Translations under genes and position numbers: made by a program
Shown here: positions 39,125 to 47,832 of the stretch, one piece after another
Layout of the letters: each line of letters begins with the position of its first letter
How positions within the stretch are numbered: the stretch's first letter is position 1
The notes under the pieces: generated by a model
What the model was told of the DNA's origin: nothing
The model's database searches: none
What the model saw: only the letters and a program-made list of their open reading frames with translations
Origin: Bin87 sp963692995
Lineage (GTDB): Bacteria; Chloroflexota; Dehalococcoidia; Lucifugimonadales; UBA3495
Direction of reading: 5' to 3'
Length of the DNA stretch: 64,000 bases
NCBI GenBank assembly: GCA_963692995.1
Contig: OY843611.1
Span: 1,426,001 to 1,490,000 of the forward strand

Positions 39125-41041
39125 ATGAGTTTTAGACGATTATGGCATCCGAAATTTCTGTTGATGGCTGGAATACTTGCGCTGGTGCCCGCTTTGGTTG
39201 CCTGTGGCGAAAGCGCTCCCGCGCCGGCCCCGCAAACCGCCGACGGCGGTAGCGCGGCAACTCCGGCGGCGGCCGGCCCGACGCCCACGCTGGACGTGAT
39301 GGCCGCCGCCAACCAGCCAACTCCCACCGCTCCGTTGGATGCCACGCCGACGGCGGTTCCCGTTCCCACCGCCGTAGCCGTTGACCAACGCCCTGATTGG
39401 TGGCAAGAAGGCGAAAGCAAGCACTACCGGGGTTACTTCCCGCTGGTGGCCACCAGCAACCCCGGCTTCTGGGACGTTCACTACGGCGGTTCCATGAACA
39501 CCGTGTTGATTCCTTCCGGGCCCCGCTTCAACCAGATCCTGGAATACAACCCGGTCAACCCCAACGAAATCATCGGTGACTTGGCGGTGAGCTGGGAATC
39601 TTACGAGGAGGGTGGCGAGTTCGGTTACATCTTCCACCTCAACCCGGACGCTACCTTCTCGGACGGGCATCCGGTTACCGCGGAAGACGTGGTGTTCTCC
39701 ATCGACCGCATCACCCTGGGGCAGGTGCAGGAAGGCGTTCTGCGCGCCCGCACCGGGTTCCTCAACAACTTCGTGGTGCACGGCACCGCCGAGGCGATAG
39801 ACGACTACACGGCCAAGGTGCCGCTGCGCTTCCCGGCTGCCGGCTTTTTGCCCAACTTGGCGTCGGATTACATGAAAGTCTATCCCAAGCACGTGGGCGA
39901 GAACCTGAGCCAGGAGCAGGCCAACACCGGGCTTACCCAGCAAGAAGCCATTGAGGCCATCAACGCCGGACAGCCCGCCGCGCTCATCGGCTCCGGCCCG
40001 TGGATGTTGCTCGATTGGGAGAAGGACGTGGGGTATTCCTACGACCGCAATCCGAACTATTTCAAAGCCGGCCGGCCGTTCTTTGATGGCCTCAAGATTT
40101 TCTTGATCCGGGATACGGCGCGCCGCATTTCCGCGTTGCAGGCCGGTCAGGTTTTTGGCACTTATCAGCCGGTTACCGGCTCCAATCGCCCGGAAGACAT
40201 GGCGCGACTGGAAGAGGATACCGATGGCCGCGTCCGCGCCGTCATCCTGGAAGCCTCCGGCATTCAGGCATTTTTCCTGAATCAGGAAAAGCCTCCCTTT
40301 GACGACGCCCGGGTCCGGCGGGCATTCTACTTGGGACTAGACCGGGACTTGGGAGTTGAGAAATCGATCCTCGGCTTTGGCCAGCCGGGCACCTTTTTCG
40401 CTCCCGGCGTGGTGGAGGATCTAACCGCTTTGCGGGCGGAAAATCCGGCTTACGGAGACCGCGAGGCTGCGTTGGTCGAAGCCCGCCAACTGCTTACCGA
40501 GGCCGGTTATCCTGATGGCTTTGAGATTACCCTCAACGTGGTGAACAGCAACCCTTCGCTGTCCAGCGCCGAAGTCGCCGCGCCACAGATGCGGGAAGAC
40601 CTGAACATCGACATCATCCTCGAACCCACTGACCTGGCCACCATGTACGTGGGTATGCGGGACGGCGTTGCCAACATGGACTCCGTGGGCACCGGCATCA
40701 TCCTGCGAGACCCCGGCGATATCATTAACCAGTTCTACTTGCAGGATGTGCTGCGCAACCCGCACAACTGGCAGAACGACCGGGTTGATGAGCTGATTAA
40801 CTTGCAAAACCGGGAGGTTGACCCGGCGGTTCGGCAGGCTCACCTGGAAGAACTGGCCGGCATCCTGCACCGGGGCGAGAGCCATTGGCTGCCCTACTTC
40901 TGGTACTCCAGCGGCGGAGCCTTCGACTACCGCATCCGCAATTACCACTATCCGCCCACCGTGCAGCTGATCAAAAAATGGGACCATGTGTGGTTCGATC
41001 CCGACCGCGAAATGCCATCGGAAGTGGGCTATGTCCCATAA
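39125..41041 (+). CDS. ABC transporter substrate-binding lipoprotein (SBP family 5, peptide type)
   Basis: The 638-residue protein has a signal peptide with lipobox LVAC (C27), then a proline/alanine/threonine-rich linker of about 70 residues, then a family-5 binding protein with FHLNPDATFSDGHPVTAEDVVFSIDRIT and the later 'VRRAFYLGLDRD' block. It should capture an oligopeptide, nickel complex or similar ligand outside the cell and pass it to the permeases that follow at 41304 and 42313. AGGAGG precedes the ATG by 8 bases. A hairpin terminator follows the stop. Confidence 0.9.
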   Translation: MSFRRLWHPKFLLMAGILALVPALVACGESAPAPAPQTADGGSAATPAAAGPTPTLDVMAAANQPTPTAPLDATPTAVPVPTAVAVDQRPDWWQEGESKHYRGYFPLVATSNPGFWDVHYGGSMNTVLIPSGPRFNQILEYNPVNPNEIIGDLAVSWESYEEGGEFGYIFHLNPDATFSDGHPVTAEDVVFSIDRITLGQVQEGVLRARTGFLNNFVVHGTAEAIDDYTAKVPLRFPAAGFLPNLASDYMKVYPKHVGENLSQEQANTGLTQQEAIEAINAGQPAALIGSGPWMLLDWEKDVGYSYDRNPNYFKAGRPFFDGLKIFLIRDTARRISALQAGQVFGTYQPVTGSNRPEDMARLEEDTDGRVRAVILEASGIQAFFLNQEKPPFDDARVRRAFYLGLDRDLGVEKSILGFGQPGTFFAPGVVEDLTALRAENPAYGDREAALVEARQLLTEAGYPDGFEITLNVVNSNPSLSSAEVAAPQMREDLNIDIILEPTDLATMYVGMRDGVANMDSVGTGIILRDPGDIINQFYLQDVLRNPHNWQNDRVDELINLQNREVDPAVRQAHLEELAGILHRGESHWLPYFWYSSGGAFDYRIRNYHYPPTVQLIKKWDHVWFDPDREMPSEVGYVP

Positions 41042-41071
41042 CTGAGGTGCCTAGCAGCTGTATCTTGCGGA

Positions 41072-41102
41072 GAGGGCGGGTTCGATACTCGCCCTCGTTT
41101 TT
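41072..41102 (+). terminator. Intrinsic terminator after the binding-protein gene
   Basis: GAGGGCG (41072-41078) pairs with CGCCCTC (41090-41096), with two more base pairs inside, followed by GTTTTT. The sequence has the same plan as the hairpin at 26835 (G-rich arm, GGTTC/TTTC loop side, CTCGCCC arm). Confidence 0.75.
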
Positions 41103-41217
41103 GTCGGGATGGGCGAAGGTGCGATCACTTGCCGATAATCCATACGAGCAAGTATTCAGAAGACGGATTTGACAACGACATCGTCATCCAGTCCACCGAA
41201 ATACGTCCAACCCGTAA

Positions 41218-41261
41218 TGGCCGGCCACAGGGTTTTACCCGGGCCGGCCATCGTGTACAAT
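41218..41261 (+). promoter_or_regulatory. Promoter of the permease genes within a perfect inverted repeat
   Basis: TTTTAC (41233-41238), a 17-base spacer and TACAAT (41256-41261) form a moderate promoter upstream of the permease at 41304. A perfect 9-bp inverted repeat, TGGCCGGCC (41218-41226) and GGCCGGCCA (41242-41250), brackets the -35 and could be an operator or an mRNA stem from an upstream start. Confidence 0.4.
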
Positions 41262-41303
41262 ACGCCCCTGACAAGCCGCCACCTAACCGGCAGGAGTTGA
41301 GGA

Positions 41304-42263
41304 ATGTACCAATACTTATTCAGAAGGCTGCTCCTCTTCATCCCTACTATGCTGCTCGCCACCATCATGGTTTTTGCCCTGTTCTCTATCGTGCCGGGCG
41401 ATGCGGCGGTGTTCCTGCTCACGGGCGAGGATGCCGGCGGGCGCGTAACGAACGATGACTTCGAGCGGTTGCGCGAAGATCTGGGCCTCAACCGTCCGAT
41501 TTACGTCCAGTACGGTGATTGGCTGTGGGGCGTCCTTCGGGGCGACTTGGGCGATTCCCTCTACTACGGCACTCCCTTCGGCCTGGAACTCATCGAACGT
41601 TTCGCGCGTACTTTTGAATTGGCCGTCCTCGCCATCGTCATGGCCTTCGTCGCCGCCGTGCCCTTGGGCATCCTGTCGGCGATGAAACAGGATTCGGGCA
41701 TCGACTACGTGAGCAGAGTAATCGCGCTGCTCGGCATCGCCATGCCAACATTCTGGATCGGGGTGCTGGTGATCTACGGCCTGGCCTACGGTTTCAAGTG
41801 GCTGCCCCCATTAGAGTACGCCCACCTGTGGGAAGACCCGTGGCAAAATTTGCAGTTGATGCTGCTTCCCGCCGCAGTGGTGGGGTTCCATGACATGGCG
41901 TTCACCGCGCGGGTCACCCGCTCTGCCATGCTGGAGGTGATGCGGGAAGACTATATGCGCACCGCTCGCTCCAAGGGGTTGCGCGAGTGGGTCGTCGTCG
42001 GTCGCCACGCCCTGAAGAACGCTATGTTGCCGGTGATCACCGTGTCCGGCTACCAATTTGGCCGTCTATTGGGTGGCGTCATCATCGTTGAGCAGATCTT
42101 TGTCGTTCCCGGCGTCGGCAAGTTCCTCATCGACGCCATCATCCACCGGGACTTTCCGGTGATCCAGGGCGTTATCCTGATGACCGCCGCCGTGGTGCTG
42201 CTGCTCAACCTGATAATCGATATGCTGTACGGCATTCTCGACCCGCGGATCCGTTACGCGTAA
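41304..42263 (+). CDS. ABC transporter permease, DppB/OppB type
   Basis: The 319-residue membrane protein has the DppB N-terminus (MYQYLFRRLLLFIPTMLLATIMVFAL), then a GLNRPIYVQYGDWLWGVLRGDLGDSL motif, six membrane segments and the ATPase-contact 'EAA' loop (MREDYMRTARSKGLREWVVVGRHALKNAMLPVITV). It ends with DMLYGILDPRIRYA, a typical ending. It forms a heterodimeric channel with the next gene. No ATPase genes (DppD/DppF) are in the window. Confidence 0.95.
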   Translation: MYQYLFRRLLLFIPTMLLATIMVFALFSIVPGDAAVFLLTGEDAGGRVTNDDFERLREDLGLNRPIYVQYGDWLWGVLRGDLGDSLYYGTPFGLELIERFARTFELAVLAIVMAFVAAVPLGILSAMKQDSGIDYVSRVIALLGIAMPTFWIGVLVIYGLAYGFKWLPPLEYAHLWEDPWQNLQLMLLPAAVVGFHDMAFTARVTRSAMLEVMREDYMRTARSKGLREWVVVGRHALKNAMLPVITVSGYQFGRLLGGVIIVEQIFVVPGVGKFLIDAIIHRDFPVIQGVILMTAAVVLLLNLIIDMLYGILDPRIRYA

Positions 42264-42312
42264 ACGCGGCCTCGACCTTCTCTAAAAGGCGCCAAGGCAG
42301 GCAGGTGTTGCC

Positions 42313-43221
42313 ATGATTGATCAAACGTCGGAACAGGCCGCCATAGCGCGTGAACCGATCACCGCGCCAAGTTTTGCCGGGCGCGCTTGGACCCAATTCT
42401 CCCGTTTCGTTCGTACCAAACCGTTGGGAGCGATTGGTGGGCTGATTGTCCTGGTGCTCGTCGCGGTTGCGGCCCTGGCTCCGGTGCTCTCTCAATACGA
42501 CCCGAGGTCCACCCCGGCGGCGCCGTGGGAAGCGCCCAATACCGATTTCCTCCTTGGCGCAGATTATGTGGGGCGCGATGTGCTCAGTCGGCTCATTTAC
42601 GGCGCCCGCATTTCCTTGTATGTGGGTCTGGGAAGCGTTTTGGTGGGTATCACGGCCAGCTTCATCATCGGCGTCTCTCTGACCTACATCGGCGGCGTGG
42701 TCGATATGGTTGCGCAGAGAATAGTGGACGCCCTGATGTCTCTGCCCGGCCTCTTGATCGCGCTGGCGATTATGGCCGTGGTCACACCTTCGCTGAATAC
42801 CGTTATCCTGGCAATCGTAATCGGCATGATTGCTCCGGTGATCAGAACCGTGCGTTCCCAGGTGTTATCCCTGAAGGAATTGGACTACGTAACGGCGGCG
42901 CTCGCCGTCGGCGCCAGCCCGCGCCGCATTATCTTCCGCCACATCGTCCCGAACTGCTTCGCCACCTACCTGGTCCTGGCTACCTACTATTTGGGCTTTG
43001 CCATCATCATCGAATCATCGTTGTCGTTCCTGGGCGTGGGAGCTCCTCCCGACCAACCGAGTTGGGGCGGGATGTTGGTGCGGGCGGCTTCCGCCCATGT
43101 CAAGTCTGGCCCGTGGCTCGCAATTTTCCCCGGCCTGTCCATCTTCCTGGTGGTGATGGGGTTCAATCTGCTGGGCGACGCTCTGCGCGACGTATTCGAT
43201 CCTCGCCTGCGCGGCCGCTAG
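42313..43221 (+). CDS. ABC transporter permease, DppC/OppC type
   Basis: The 302-residue permease has an N-terminal cytoplasmic stretch, the YDPRSTPAAPWEAPNTDFLLGADYVGRDVLSRLIYGARISL block, the EAA loop (LKELDYVTAALAVGASPRRIIFRHIVPNC) and the SLSFLGVGAPPDQPSWGGMLVRAA signature. It ends with a canonical DALRDVFDPRLRGR. It pairs with the upstream permease. The selenoprotein candidate starts 26 bases after its stop, so it may be in the same transcript. Confidence 0.95.
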   Translation: MIDQTSEQAAIAREPITAPSFAGRAWTQFSRFVRTKPLGAIGGLIVLVLVAVAALAPVLSQYDPRSTPAAPWEAPNTDFLLGADYVGRDVLSRLIYGARISLYVGLGSVLVGITASFIIGVSLTYIGGVVDMVAQRIVDALMSLPGLLIALAIMAVVTPSLNTVILAIVIGMIAPVIRTVRSQVLSLKELDYVTAALAVGASPRRIIFRHIVPNCFATYLVLATYYLGFAIIIESSLSFLGVGAPPDQPSWGGMLVRAASAHVKSGPWLAIFPGLSIFLVVMGFNLLGDALRDVFDPRLRGR

Positions 43222-43247
43222 GCGCGTTGCTGAGGGATCGGCGGCGG

Positions 43248-44636
43248 GTGATTTCGGCGCCGGCGCGGCTGATGGTCGCGCTGGCGCTGTTGGCGTTGAG
43301 TTTGGCGATTGCCTGTACGCCTGTCGAGGCACCGGATCGTGTCGATCCGGTCATCCTCCCCACGGTTGTCACCGACGCGGCCTTCCCCACCGGCCCGCCC
43401 GCCACCGCGTTGCCCACGGCGGCCTTGCTCGAATCCGCCACCGTTGTTGCGCCGGCGACGACGCTCCCCCCCGCCACGACTTTGCCGGTCGCCACGACAA
43501 TCCCGGTATCGCCGGAAGGCGCGGTACATTCGGTTGGCGCCGCAGACGCGGAAGCCGCCCGCGCCAGGTTCCAACGCTTACTCCGGGCGTCCTGGAACAC
43601 CGATTTCACCCGTTCCACCATCTCATTTGATGAGATCACTACCGGCGGGCCTCCCAAAGACGGCATCCCCGCCATTGACCACCCGGAGTTTGAAACCGTG
43701 GCCGATGCCGACGCCTGGTTAGACCCGCGAGAACCGGTGCAGGTAGTTGACCTCAACGGTGATGCTCGCGCCTATCCGGTTCAGGTCATGGTCTGGCATG
43801 AGCTGGTCAACGATACCGTTGGGGGCGAGCCGGTGGTCATTACGTTCTGACCCCTCTGCAATACCGCCTTCGTGTTCAGGCGGACGGTTGACGGCGAGAT
43901 ACTGGATTTCGGCGCCACGGGCGCCCTTCGTGACAGCAACTTGCTGATGTACGACCGGCAGACCGAATCCTGGTGGCAGGAGTTCGGCGGCGAGGGCGTC
44001 ATCGGCCACTACGCCGGCCGCCGGTTGGAACAACTTTACCTGTCCATCGTGTCGTGGGATGAGTTCAAAACAGCTTACCCGGACGGCAAGGCGCTTTCCC
44101 GCCCGCCATCCGGTCGTCCCTACGGAAAGAACCCATATGCCGGCTACGACCGCCCCGGCAGCGCGCCGTTTCTGTTCAGCGGCGAGACTGACCCGCGCCT
44201 GCCCGCCGTGGAACGCGTCGTCGCCATCGAGCGGGGCAACGTAGCTTGGGCGGTTTCCTTTTCCACGCTGGCGGATGAACGGGTGGTCAGCGCGTCGGTA
44301 GCCGGGGAGGAAATCGTGGTGTTCTGGATGCCGGGAACAGCATCATCCCTGGATAGTAGCTCCATCGCCAAGGGACGAGACGTGGGCGCCGCCGGGATTT
44401 TCTCGCCGGTCGGGCCGGATGGCCAAACGCTGACCTTCACCGCAGCCCTTGACGGGCGTATTACCGACGACCAGACCGGCAGTGAGTGGAATATCTTTGG
44501 CCAGGCAGTGATCGGGAAGTTGGCCGGGGCGCAACTGAAGCCGGTGCCGGGGCGGATTGGGCAGCTGTGGTTTTCCTGGGCAGTGTACCGGCCTGATACG
44601 GTGGTGCATCGCGGGATGCAGTCTGCGGTGAATTGA
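43248..44636 (+). CDS. DUF3179 family lipoprotein with in-frame UGA (predicted selenocysteine 201)
   Basis: A frame starting at GTG 43248 (GAGGG upstream) encodes a signal sequence with a lipobox ending LAIAC, a proline/threonine/alanine-rich linker, and the DUF3179 domain. At 43848-43850 it meets TGA in GEPVVITF-U-PLCNTAFVF and then stays open in the same frame to 44636. DUF3179 proteins have cysteine at this exact place (TYCPLC or TFCPLC), so Cys to Sec in a U-x2-C redox motif is the best reading, not decay. A 6-bp hairpin follows. The full product is 462 residues. Its function is unknown, and it is predicted outside the membrane. A true frame-breaking mutation is less likely because both halves are intact. 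Confidence 0.9.
43864..43883 (+). promoter_or_regulatory. Candidate bacterial SECIS element for the DUF3179 gene
   Basis: CCGCCT (43864-43869) pairs perfectly with AGGCGG (43878-43883) around an eight-base loop TCGTGTTC. Counting the U of UGA as 1, the loop starts at nt 23 and holds a GUG, in the distance range known for bacterial SECIS elements. Confidence 0.7.
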
Positions 44637-45035
44637 TGCACCTTGATAGATTGTGCCGCCGCAGTTACGGACATCTATTGCGACGACCCTCTGAACGGCT
44701 CGACGCTCACCGTGACGCAAAACCTCTACGTCCGGAATGCGGAGACTGGCCAGTGGGCCTACAGGCAGTCCAACACCAGCGTGTGCCCGGCCAGGACCGG
44801 TACGACCACTTGGGTGAAGTGCTGGAACAACAACTACGGGAAGCACCCTATAATGGAGTCCGCGGTCAACGCTCTCTGCGAGATAGGCGCCACCAAGGAC
44901 TACGTCCAGACCTCACGGGCCACGTTAACCAAGCCCGATGGCAGTACTTACTCGGGCGGAGCCTACAAGGTACGCAATAATTTGAAATGCAAAGGCGAAG
45001 GTAACTAGCCGCTCGTCCGGGCCGGAGTATAGACC
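44637..45035. other. Region after DUF3179, with a small open frame and no clear gene start
   Basis: From the DUF3179 stop (TGA) the same frame stays open to 45008. From a TTG at 44643 it would give 121 residues with seven cysteines and a natural-looking composition (LTVTQNLYVRNAETGQW, SNTSVCPARTGTTTWVKCWNNN). There is no signal peptide, no good ribosome site and no family I recognise. It may be a small gene, a decayed fragment of a secreted protein, or chance. Confidence 0.35.
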
Positions 45036-46016
45036 ATGACCAATGAAAAGAAAGCTAAAGCCCTGCTTGGGTCACCGGCGGGGTGTGCGCTCATCCTCGA
45101 CCTGTCCGCCAACTCGCACCTGCCTTTGGAACACTTTGCGGAGCCAAAGGTGAGTTTCTGGCTGGCGGCTACCGCCATAGACTTCACCGATGTATACCGG
45201 GATGCGGGCTGGTCGGAGTTAGCCCTGCGAGAGGCCGGAGCGTACCACGACTTGGCCCGGAAGGTTGTGAACCATCCGGCCTTCGACTGGTGGTACGAAC
45301 CATTCGACGCCGCAAGTCAAATTTGGTCGTCGCCCCAAATGGCGCTCGGCCCCGACCGCAGCCCGCTGCGTCCCTTCGCCCCGGAACGCTGGCGTACTCC
45401 CGGCCCTCCCGATCCCGGCAGCAGTCATCAAAACCCGACCAGCACCCAGCAGACCTCCACACTTCGGGACGGCTCCACATCGGAATGGACGGCGTTCACC
45501 CTCGGCGCGGGGGATCACACCTGCGCTTGGCCGCTGGTCGGGTGGCAGGTGAGGTTCCACCAGGATGTGCGAGTGCGCGAGATCAACCATCCGGCGGACT
45601 GGCACACTCTCTGCGCCGAATACCCCAGCAAAGGCCCCGATGGTCGGCTGGTGCCCGGCTGGTCGCGGGTGGCCGAGACTTGGGACGGCGTACACCTCAC
45701 CCTCGGTGGAATGCTCTCCTGCGAGCAGGCCCGGTACGAGGACGGAGGCGAGTGGTCAATGATGCAGTTCTGGCACTCTGAGCAGACCCATTGGCTGAAC
45801 CGGCTGCGGATTACCGGCGAGCGTATGCCGGACACCCAGTGCGACCACAACGAGCAGAAGTTCAACATCTTTCCCTACGGACCCGAACTATACTTGGGAG
45901 CGGGGCATTTCGAGCTTATGCCGGACATCCAGCGCGACCACAACGAGCAGAACCTCGACATCTTTCCCTACGGACCCGAACTATACCTGGGAGAGGGGCA
46001 TTTCGAGTTGCGGTGA
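45036..46016 (+). CDS. Hypothetical protein with C-terminal 31-residue tandem repeat
   Basis: The 326-residue product has no family I recognise. It is rich in tryptophan and histidine (WWYEPFDAASQIW, MMQFWHSEQTHWLNRL). It ends with two copies of a 31-residue unit (MPDTQCDHNEQ...GHFEL and MPDIQRDHNEQ...GHFEL), encoded by a 93-bp tandem duplication. No membrane helix or signal peptide is visible. It starts 27 bases after the previous small open frame. Confidence 0.6.
   Translation: MTNEKKAKALLGSPAGCALILDLSANSHLPLEHFAEPKVSFWLAATAIDFTDVYRDAGWSELALREAGAYHDLARKVVNHPAFDWWYEPFDAASQIWSSPQMALGPDRSPLRPFAPERWRTPGPPDPGSSHQNPTSTQQTSTLRDGSTSEWTAFTLGAGDHTCAWPLVGWQVRFHQDVRVREINHPADWHTLCAEYPSKGPDGRLVPGWSRVAETWDGVHLTLGGMLSCEQARYEDGGEWSMMQFWHSEQTHWLNRLRITGERMPDTQCDHNEQKFNIFPYGPELYLGAGHFELMPDIQRDHNEQNLDIFPYGPELYLGEGHFELR
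45825..46010 (+). repeat. 93-bp tandem duplication at the end of a hypothetical gene
   Basis: Unit 1 is 45825-45917 and unit 2 is 45918-46010. They differ at only a few positions. The unit length is a multiple of three, so the frame is kept and the protein gains 31 residues. Confidence 0.95.
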
Positions 46017-46055
46017 CGGCGGGTAAGATGCGGATGGACTGAGTGAGATCCGGGG

Positions 46056-47123
46056 CTATCTTCGCCAAATTCTGCGGACCCGGCGCACCTCATCCAACCG
46101 AGCTTCCGCCAGCAGATCCGCCGCCCGGGCCGTGGCGATTTCCTGCTGGCGAGCGGTGGCTAGAACGGAGGACATCTGCTCGTAAATTCGCTCGGTCTGC
46201 TGTCGCGAACGTTCCGGGTTGTACGGCTGGCCGATCTCCGCCGCGGCGTTGATTATTCCGCCGGCGTTGATGAGAAAGTCCGGCGCGTAGATGATTCCCC
46301 GTCGGTGCAGCTCTTCCCCGTCTTCAGGCGTGGCCAGTTGGTTATTGGCTCCGCCGGCCACGATGCGGCAGCGCAGGCGCGCTATGGTCTGGGCGTTGAT
46401 GACGCCGCCCAAGGCGCAGGGGGCGAAAATGTCGCAGTCCGCGTCATAGATGTCGTTCGGAGCCACCACCTTGACCCCCATTTGTCGCGCCCGGTCCAGG
46501 GCAGTCTCGTTCACGTCCGTGGCGATTACGCGCACCTCATTGTCCAGCAGGTGTTCCGCCGTATGCGTCGCCACTTTGCCGAACCCCTGCATCGCCACCG
46601 TGCGGCCACGCAGAGAATCGGCGCCCCAGACGTCGGCGGCGCAGGCTCGCATGCCCATGTACACGCCCAAACCGGTCATGACCGAGGTGTCCCCGCTGCC
46701 GCCGAGGGTTTGATCCAGCCCCACCACGTGTTCCGTTTCCTGGCGGACAGTCTCCAGATCCCGTCCGGTGGTGCCCACGTCCGTGGTGGTCAAATACCGG
46801 CCGCCCAAGGTATCGACAAATCGTCCCCAAGCACGCAGCAATGCCTCGGTCTTGGCAGTGCGCGGGTCGCCGATTATCACGCCCTTGCCGCCACCCAGGT
46901 TCAGGCCCGCCGCCGCCGATTTGTACGTCATGGCCTGCGACAGGTTCAAAGCATCGGCCAGCGCGTCGGCCTCGGTGGCGTAGGGCCACATCCGAGCGCC
47001 GCCGCAGGAAGGCCCCAGGGTGGTGTCGTGAATGGCGATAATTCCGCGCAGGCCCGACGCCGGATCACTGTACATCGCCACCTGCTCATGGCCCCGGTTT
47101 GCCATTGCATTCAGCACGTCCAT
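46056..47123 (-). CDS. Glu/Leu/Phe/Val dehydrogenase (leucine dehydrogenase type)
   Basis: The 355-residue enzyme has LRGIIAIHDTTLGPSCGGARMWPY, the catalytic SQAMTYKSAAAGLNLGGGKGVI lysine pair, TTTDVGTTGRDL and the NAD-binding GRTVAMQGFGKVATHTAEHLLD. The final part (APCALGGVINAQTIARLRCRIVAGGANNQL) is typical of leucine/phenylalanine dehydrogenases. It catalyses reversible oxidative deamination of branched or aromatic amino acids. The gene has AGGAGG 7 bases before ATG and a TATAAT at 47160-47155. Confidence 0.93.
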   Translation of the reverse strand: MDVLNAMANRGHEQVAMYSDPASGLRGIIAIHDTTLGPSCGGARMWPYATEADALADALNLSQAMTYKSAAAGLNLGGGKGVIIGDPRTAKTEALLRAWGRFVDTLGGRYLTTTDVGTTGRDLETVRQETEHVVGLDQTLGGSGDTSVMTGLGVYMGMRACAADVWGADSLRGRTVAMQGFGKVATHTAEHLLDNEVRVIATDVNETALDRARQMGVKVVAPNDIYDADCDIFAPCALGGVINAQTIARLRCRIVAGGANNQLATPEDGEELHRRGIIYAPDFLINAGGIINAAAEIGQPYNPERSRQQTERIYEQMSSVLATARQQEIATARAADLLAEARLDEVRRVRRIWRR

Positions 47124-47154
47124 TGCAACACCTCCTGCATTTTCTTAGGTCTCT

Positions 47155-47160
47155 ATTATA
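47155..47160 (-). promoter_or_regulatory. Candidate -10 element of the amino-acid dehydrogenase
   Basis: On the minus strand CGTATAATAG includes TATAAT, 31 bases upstream of the ATG. The -35 is weak. It lies back to back with the PPIase promoter region. Confidence 0.45.
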
Positions 47161-47239
47161 CGATACGTTCCTGACCGACCTTGGGATTACCCGCCAACCA
47201 ACGCGAATGCGAGCGTCAGTTCCGGTCATTCCATTGCTG

Positions 47240-47245
47240 TATAAT
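47240..47245 (+). promoter_or_regulatory. Candidate -10 element of the cyclophilin gene
   Basis: TATAAT at 47240-47245, 41 bases upstream of the ATG, with CAGGAG near 47273. No strong -35 is evident. Confidence 0.45.
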
Positions 47246-47286
47246 TCCCCCAGTCCAACCGCGCGACACGAATCAGGAGACGCCCA

Positions 47287-47832
47287 ATGCCCCCCAAGCA
47301 ATATGAGAACTCGCCCGGCCTTGTCATTGAAGGCGCCAAGCGATACCACGCCATCATCAAAACCGATAAGGGCGACATGACAATTGAGCTGCTGTCTGAA
47401 GTGGCCCCGCTGACCGTCAACAATTTTGTGTTCTTGGCTCGCGACGGTTTTTACGAAGACAATCAGTTCCATCGCATCATTAACGGTTTTATGATCCAGG
47501 GGGGGTGCCCCAAAGGCGACGGCACCGGCGGCCCGGGCTACCGCTTCCGGGATGAAGAGGTCACCCGCTCCTACACCCGTGGCACACTGGCGATGGCCAA
47601 CGCCGGCCCAAACACCAACGGCAGCCAGTGGTTCATCGTGCACGGCGCCGACGTTGGACTCCCGCCCAACTACACTATCTTCGGGAGATTGACCGAAGGC
47701 GACAACGTGCTGGAGGCCCTCGCCACCTCCCCGGTCCGGCAGAGCCGCAGCGGTGAAAACTCTCAGCCCACGGAGCGCCTCGGCATCCACAACATCGAGA
47801 TCACTGAGACCGATCTGGGTGGCGCTGCTTAG
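47287..47832 (+). CDS. Cyclophilin-type peptidyl-prolyl isomerase
   Basis: The 181-residue protein has the cyclophilin core: AIIKTDKGDMTIELLSEVAPLTVNNFVFLARDGFYEDNQFHRIINGFMIQGGCP, GGPGYRFRDE, GTLAMANAGPNTNGSQWFIVHG and TIFGRLTEGDNVLEAL. The catalytic arginine in FHRII is present. There is no signal peptide, so it is cytoplasmic. Its stop overlaps the stop of the convergent MFS gene. Confidence 0.95.
   Translation: MPPKQYENSPGLVIEGAKRYHAIIKTDKGDMTIELLSEVAPLTVNNFVFLARDGFYEDNQFHRIINGFMIQGGCPKGDGTGGPGYRFRDEEVTRSYTRGTLAMANAGPNTNGSQWFIVHGADVGLPPNYTIFGRLTEGDNVLEALATSPVRQSRSGENSQPTERLGIHNIEITETDLGGAA

Noticed and set aside
42387..43850. Plus-strand frame running through the DppC gene into the DUF3179 start
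   Set aside because: The first 280 codons are out of frame with DppC and have no protein-like pattern. Only the part from 43248 is the real DUF3179 N-terminus.
43248..44636. Reading the DUF3179 gene as a pseudogene with a nonsense mutation
   Set aside because: The stop is UGA exactly at a conserved Cys of a CxxC-type motif, both halves keep family sequence, and a SECIS-like hairpin follows. Sec recoding explains all three.
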